Shown here in pieces: positions 7,488 to 10,801 of a stretch of 10,801 nt of DNA (positions are counted from its first letter, which is position 1; every line of letters starts with the position of its first letter). The translations under genes were made by a program, and so were the position numbers. The DNA is from UBA8337 sp965662725. Lineage in GTDB: Bacteria > Pseudomonadota > Alphaproteobacteria > RS24. The DNA is taken from assembly GCA_965662725.1 (NCBI GenBank), contig CBFIIT010000046.1:1-10801 (forward strand), in the 5' to 3' direction. The notes beneath the pieces are model-generated. The model ran no database searches, was not told the DNA's origin, and saw only the letters and a list, made by a program, of their open reading frames with translations.

Positions 7488-7748
7488 TTACATGTAGTCT
7501 AGGCTCAAAAGATGATCGAGCAAGGGAGACCGCACCTCATCCGGCACCTCTTCGCGTCCGGTTGCCCAGCTAAATAATTTATCATCGGGCAATTCAAGAA
7601 TACGCTGATAATCGGCCAAGTCACTATCCGGCAAATCGGGCAGCACGGTTTCACCGAATTTCGAAAAAATAATATCCATCTCCTTAATGCCGCGATGGCT
7701 GGAGCGGAACAATAATTTGCGTCTTTCGGCGTCTAACTGTTGTGTCAT
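7488..7748 (-). CDS. sdhE: Succinate dehydrogenase assembly factor SdhE (Sdh5 family)
   Basis: This small acidic protein of 86 residues matches SdhE in length and signature. RSSHRGIKEMD (15-25) contains the RGxxE motif (Arg19, Gly20, Glu23) that is needed for covalent attachment of FAD to the SdhA flavoprotein subunit of succinate dehydrogenase. The rest fits the family's compact helical bundle (LPDSDLADYQRILELPDDKLFSWATG region). It acts in the cytoplasm on SdhA before complex II assembles. The start ATG has AGAGG six bases upstream, and a good promoter sits just before it. It is followed after 24 bases by mfd. sdhE next to mfd and recG is a gene order I know from alphaproteobacteria; the two functions are not obviously related. 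Confidence 0.93.
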   Translation of the reverse strand: MTQQLDAERRKLLFRSSHRGIKEMDIIFSKFGETVLPDLPDSDLADYQRILELPDDKLFSWATGREEVPDEVRSPLLDHLLSLDYM

Positions 7749-7765
7749 TTTTTACCTCTGATGGG

Positions 7766-7793
7766 TTTATAGCAGAGCCGCGCCGATTGTCAT
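7766..7793 (-). promoter_or_regulatory. Sigma70-type promoter for the sdhE-mfd operon
   Basis: On the minus strand ATGACA (-35, at 7793-7788; five of six) and TATAAA (-10, at 7771-7766; five of six) are separated by 16 bases. Transcription would start near 7759, at the edge of the AGAGG ribosome site (7759-7755), giving a leader of only about 11 bases. The next gene upstream diverges, so a promoter is required here. Confidence 0.6.
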
Positions 7794-7869
7794 CTGTCGC
7801 GTTCCGCCGCATTGCCAGCGTCATATAAAGCAAATTTTGTGTTAGGCTAATGCCGATTCACGGAATGGA
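7794..7869 (+). promoter_or_regulatory. recG upstream region, promoter not clearly resolved
   Basis: This part of the divergent gap should contain the recG promoter. TATAAA at 7824-7829 is a candidate -10 but has only a poor -35 (TTCCGC at 7802-7807). TTGCCA at 7812-7817 is a good -35 match without a matching -10 at normal spacing. GCTAAT at 7846-7851 is another weak -10. I cannot choose among them. Confidence 0.3.
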
Positions 7870-9957
7870 ATGACCATGCGCCCGACGCTGCTTGATAGTT
7901 TATTCGCTGATGCCACCATCCTGCCCGGCATTGGCCCGAAGCTGGGTAAGCTGCTGGCGGAATTTACCGGCGACCGAGTGGTCGATTTATTGTTCCACCT
8001 GCCCGCCAATTTAATCGACCGGCAATATCGTCCATCACTTGTTGAGGTGGAAGACGGCCGCATCGCCACTTTTGACGTGGAAGTGATGAAGCATGATGCG
8101 CCGAGAAGGCGCAATCTGCCCTATCGGATTTTATGCGGCAATGAGACCGGCTATTTATCTTTGGTGTTTTTTCATGCGCGCGGCGATTGGCTGAGCAAGG
8201 CTATGCCGGAGGGTGCCAAGCGCATGGTGTCGGGCCGAGTGGAACGGTTTCGCGAGCAATTACAGATTGTCCATCCCGACCATATGCTGCCACATGCTGA
8301 ATTTGAAAAGCTGCCCATTGTCGAGCCGGTTTATCCGCTAACGGCCGGATTATCGGCCAAGGTTTTGATGAAAGCCATTCAGGCCGCTTTGCCGCCCTTG
8401 CCAACGCTGCCGGAATGGCAGGAGGAAACGTGGCTGGCACAACAAAAATGGCCCGATTGGAAAACCGCTGTGCTGGCCGTGCATCGGCCTGAGAATATGG
8501 GCGCTTTGGAACCGCAAGACCCGTCTCGCGCGCGCCTCGCTTATGATGAATTGCTGGCGCATCAATTGGTTTTGGCATTGGTGCGGCGCGACCGCAAAAA
8601 GCAACAAGGCCGCGCTTATGACGCGGCGGATGAATTGCAAAACCGCCTATTATCGCTGCTGCCCTTTCCCTTGACCGGCTCGCAGGAGAAAGCGATTGCC
8701 GATATTCGCGCAGATATGGCGGCGCCGATGCGTATGTTGCGTCTGCTGCAAGGCGATGTCGGTAGCGGTAAAACCGTGGTTGCGATGATGGCGATGCTGC
8801 AAGCCGTGGCAAATGGCGCGCAAGCCGCACTGATGGCCCCAACCGAAATTCTGGCCCGCCAGCATGCTGAAACGTTGGGGCCATGGCTCGATGAGCTGGG
8901 CATTGATTGGCAGCTTATGACGGCGCGCAATAAGGGCAAATTGCGGGCAGAAAGCCTCACCGCTTTGGCGGAGGGAAAGGTGCAAGTCGCCATTGGCACG
9001 CATGCGCTGTTTCAAGATGATGTCGCGTTTCGCGATTTGGGTCTGGCGGTGGTTGATGAGCAGCACCGGTTTGGCGTGCAACAACGCATGGCACTTTCGA
9101 CCAAAGGAAATGGTGTCGATGTGCTGGTAATGACGGCGACGCCGATACCGCGCACGCTGACGCTAACCGCCTATGGCGATATGGATGTCTCGCGCATGCC
9201 CGATAAACCGCCCGGTCGTAAGCCGGTGGACACGCGGGTTATTTCTATGGATCGCTATGATGAGGTGGCGCAAGGGCTGGGCAATGCGCTGGACGACGGC
9301 GCGCGGGTTTATTGGGTTTGCCCGCTGGTCAGTGAAAGCGAGCTGGTGGATTTGGCGGCGGCGGAAGACCGCGCCAAAGCATTGCATGCGCTTTATGGCG
9401 ACAAGGTTGGACTGGTGCACGGTCAAATGAAGGCAGCGGAAAAAGACGCAGTGATGGCGCGTTTCGCGGCCGGTGAGATTTCGATATTGGTCGCAACCAC
9501 GGTGATTGAGGTCGGGGTGAATGTGCCTGAGGCGACGGTGATGGTGATTGAACATGCCGAACGATTTGGTCTGGCGCAACTGCATCAATTGCGGGGCCGC
9601 GTTGGACGCGGTCTGGATAAATCAAGCTGTGTGCTGCTGTATCGCGGGCCATTGGGCGAAACGGCCAAGTCGCGGCTAAATATTATGCGTGAGACCGAAG
9701 ACGGCTTTAAAATCGCAGAAGAAGATTTGCGCTTGCGCGGTGCCGGCGAAGTTTTGGGAACGCGGCAAAGCGGCTTGCCTGCCTTTCGGCTGGCTGATTT
9801 AGAGGCGCATGCCGATTTGCTGCCGGCCGTGCATGATGATGTGAAATTATTATTGGAGCGCGACCCGCTGTTGAAATCACCGCGCGGTGAAGCGTTGCGC
9901 GCGCTGCTTTATTTGTTCCGCCGCGATGAGGCAATCAGGTTTTTGCAATCAGGGTAA
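7870..9957 (+). CDS. recG: ATP-dependent DNA helicase RecG
   Basis: This 695-residue protein is a normal-length RecG, the translocase that remodels stalled replication forks and branch-migrates Holliday junctions. A helix-hairpin-helix-like LPGIGPKLGKLL (18-29) opens the wedge region, whose OB-fold part covers roughly 60-150 and grips the DNA branch. The motor follows: TGSQEKAI Q-motif (269-276), Walker A GDVGSGKT (295-302), PTEILARQHAE (324-334), DEQH box (396-399), TATPIPRTL (422-430), and in the second lobe ATTVIEVGVNVPEA (542-555) and HQLRGRVGRG (572-581). The C-terminal ARLRGAGE-type motif appears as LRLRGAGEVLGTRQSG (620-635). All helicase motifs are intact. ATG 7870 and ATG 7876 are both possible starts; each has a short GGA upstream. 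The gene stands alone on its strand, and one base separates its TAA from the stop of the DUF502 gene. Confidence 0.97.
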   Translation: MTMRPTLLDSLFADATILPGIGPKLGKLLAEFTGDRVVDLLFHLPANLIDRQYRPSLVEVEDGRIATFDVEVMKHDAPRRRNLPYRILCGNETGYLSLVFFHARGDWLSKAMPEGAKRMVSGRVERFREQLQIVHPDHMLPHAEFEKLPIVEPVYPLTAGLSAKVLMKAIQAALPPLPTLPEWQEETWLAQQKWPDWKTAVLAVHRPENMGALEPQDPSRARLAYDELLAHQLVLALVRRDRKKQQGRAYDAADELQNRLLSLLPFPLTGSQEKAIADIRADMAAPMRMLRLLQGDVGSGKTVVAMMAMLQAVANGAQAALMAPTEILARQHAETLGPWLDELGIDWQLMTARNKGKLRAESLTALAEGKVQVAIGTHALFQDDVAFRDLGLAVVDEQHRFGVQQRMALSTKGNGVDVLVMTATPIPRTLTLTAYGDMDVSRMPDKPPGRKPVDTRVISMDRYDEVAQGLGNALDDGARVYWVCPLVSESELVDLAAAEDRAKALHALYGDKVGLVHGQMKAAEKDAVMARFAAGEISILVATTVIEVGVNVPEATVMVIEHAERFGLAQLHQLRGRVGRGLDKSSCVLLYRGPLGETAKSRLNIMRETEDGFKIAEEDLRLRGAGEVLGTRQSGLPAFRLADLEAHADLLPAVHDDVKLLLERDPLLKSPRGEALRALLYLFRRDEAIRFLQSG

Positions 9958-9958
9958 G

Positions 9959-10612
9959 CTAGACTTGCTCGGCTTCTTCATCCGCCAACCCGGCAGAAAT
10001 GACGAGGCGCGCGCCCTCTTCTACCGTCATGTCGAGAATGGTCAATTCATCTTCCGGTACAAACAGCAAAAAGCCCGATGTCGGATTGGGCGTGGTTGGT
10101 AAAAACACGCCGACCATCGGTTTGCCGGTCGCTTCATTGACGCGGCGGTCGGCCGCTTTGGTAACAAAGGCGATGGCGTTAAGCCCTTTGCGCGGATACT
10201 CAATCAATGCGACTTGGCTGAAGCTGGCGCCGTCTTCGCGCACTGCGGTTTGAAATATCTGCCGCAAGGCCGTGTAAACCGTGCCGGCCATCGGAATTTG
10301 GCGTATCAGCCTATCGGCCAGTCGCAAAAGACCGCGCCCCAAAAAATTAGCGGTAAGGCCGCCAATAATCGTCAGTAGGAAGAGCGCAAGCACCACCCCG
10401 ACACCCGGAATATCAAACGGTAAATAGGTTGTCGGCCAGTAAATCTTCGGTATCCAGGGGCGGAAGTAGTCATCGAGAAACTCGACAAACCAAAGCATCA
10501 AATAAAAAGTGATGTAAATCGGCGCGGTAACAACAAGACCGGTGAGGAAATAGGTTCTGAGCGCCCCCAATATGGTGCGCCGCTTTTTCGGCGGTTCCAG
10601 AATTTCACTCAT
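9959..10612 (-). CDS. DUF502 family inner-membrane protein
   Basis: This 217-residue protein has two predicted membrane helices (about 20-46 and 69-91) after a short basic N-terminus (PPKKRR), which by the positive-inside rule puts the N-terminus in the cytoplasm. The C-terminal half is soluble. Family features include IPGVG at the start of helix two (68-72), IPMAGTVYTALRQIF (106-120) and the strongly conserved-looking PTTPNPTSGFLLFVP (172-186). The biochemical function of DUF502 is not known to me; relatives are small inner-membrane proteins widespread in proteobacteria. The start ATG lacks a recognisable Shine-Dalgarno, so expression may depend on the upstream gene, whose stop lies 38 bases away on the same strand. 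Its position behind recG is one I associate with alphaproteobacterial chromosomes. Confidence 0.88.
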   Translation of the reverse strand: MSEILEPPKKRRTILGALRTYFLTGLVVTAPIYITFYLMLWFVEFLDDYFRPWIPKIYWPTTYLPFDIPGVGVVLALFLLTIIGGLTANFLGRGLLRLADRLIRQIPMAGTVYTALRQIFQTAVREDGASFSQVALIEYPRKGLNAIAFVTKAADRRVNEATGKPMVGVFLPTTPNPTSGFLLFVPEDELTILDMTVEEGARLVISAGLADEEAEQV

Positions 10613-10650
10613 GACTGACTATGCGTTGATTCCGCATGCCGTTTCAAAGG

Positions 10651-10801
10651 TTACAGAATTTCAAAAACAGTTTCGGGGGTCAACCCGATAAAGGGCATGT
10701 CAGTATCTTCGTTAAAATCATCGCTACGAAATAATAAGATGGCTGTGTCATCGTTAGAGCCTTTGCCGTTCTTATCAATCAGCGTCCAATAACGCGTATT
10801 C
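10651..10801 (-). CDS. Unrecognised protein, C-terminal fragment (5' end outside window)
   Basis: The minus strand is open from the right window edge to a TAA at 10653-10651, giving 49 full codons. The fragment begins NTRYWTLIDKNGKGSNDD and ends TPETVFEIL. It is acidic and has an Asp/Asn/Gly-rich loop (DKNGKGSNDD) that loosely recalls a calcium-binding loop but does not match the EF-hand spacing. I do not recognise the family. Support for its being real: the frame has no stop over the whole visible length, the amino acid composition looks normal, it lies in the same direction as the DUF502 gene with a 38-base gap, and the alternative is an unusual non-coding stretch in a very compact region. 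It may form an operon with the DUF502 gene. Confidence 0.6.
   Translation of the reverse strand, partial: NTRYWTLIDKNGKGSNDDTAILLFRSDDFNEDTDMPFIGLTPETVFEIL

Noticed and set aside
8201..8884. Long minus-strand open frame (227 codons) inside recG
   Set aside because: It is antisense to a full-length RecG with intact motifs, and its translation is a low-complexity Arg/Ala/Pro-rich product with no recognisable domain, as expected for a shadow frame.
10579..10595. CGCCG / CGGCG hairpin with a T-rich loop
   Set aside because: It lies in the 5' coding part of the DUF502 gene (the Lys/Arg-rich N-terminus). The Ts are in the loop rather than after the stem, so it is not a terminator.
7855..10632. 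GANTC (CcrM-type methylation) sites in gaps, GATTC at 7855-7859 and at 10628-10632
   Set aside because: Two sites in roughly 360 bases of intergenic DNA is close to chance expectation, so cell-cycle methylation control cannot be claimed.

Overview
The window carries a chromosomal housekeeping segment that reads as an alphaproteobacterium. The evidence is the divergent recG / sdhE-mfd arrangement, the DUF502 membrane protein behind recG, the TatD/MBL-hydrolase pair, and the protein sequences themselves. Base composition is close to balanced by eye. Genus cannot be fixed from the sequence. Coding density is very high and no gene-free stretch exceeds about 120 bases. I see no rRNA, tRNA, CRISPR array, insertion sequence, integrase or obvious horizontally acquired block.

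Layout, left to right. Positions 1-141 hold the first 47 codons (minus strand) of an exported protein with a clean signal peptide, its own Shine-Dalgarno and a good sigma70-type promoter. Next comes a type IV prepilin-like protein with an unusually cysteine-rich C-terminus (204-875, minus). Behind it lies a tightly packed minus-strand cluster, transcribed in the order short-chain dehydrogenase (SDR), TatD-family metal hydrolase, PhnP-like metallo-beta-lactamase-fold hydrolase, and possibly running on into the pilin gene. A 79-base divergent gap separates the SDR from a plus-strand FrnE-type DsbA-family protein. That gene ends on the base directly before the stop codon of mfd, which runs on the minus strand.

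The middle and right parts are about genome maintenance. sdhE (succinate dehydrogenase flavinylation factor) and mfd (transcription-repair coupling factor) form a minus-strand operon. It diverges from recG (branch-migration helicase, plus) across a 121-base gap with a good promoter on the sdhE side. recG meets a minus-strand DUF502 membrane protein tail to tail with one base between the stop codons. The window ends in the C-terminal 49 codons of an unrecognised protein that lies just upstream of the DUF502 gene on the same strand.

The genes fall into three functional themes: DNA repair and recombination (Mfd, RecG), respiratory enzyme maturation (SdhE), and a mix of hydrolases, a reductase and a thiol-disulfide protein of uncertain substrate. 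The surface-exposed pair at the left edge (pilin and secreted protein) is the least ordinary part. I found no convincing undescribed multi-gene system. The points worth a second look are the orphan Cys-rich pilin with its secreted neighbour, the two abutting convergent gene pairs, and the altered metal-motif residue in the MBL hydrolase.
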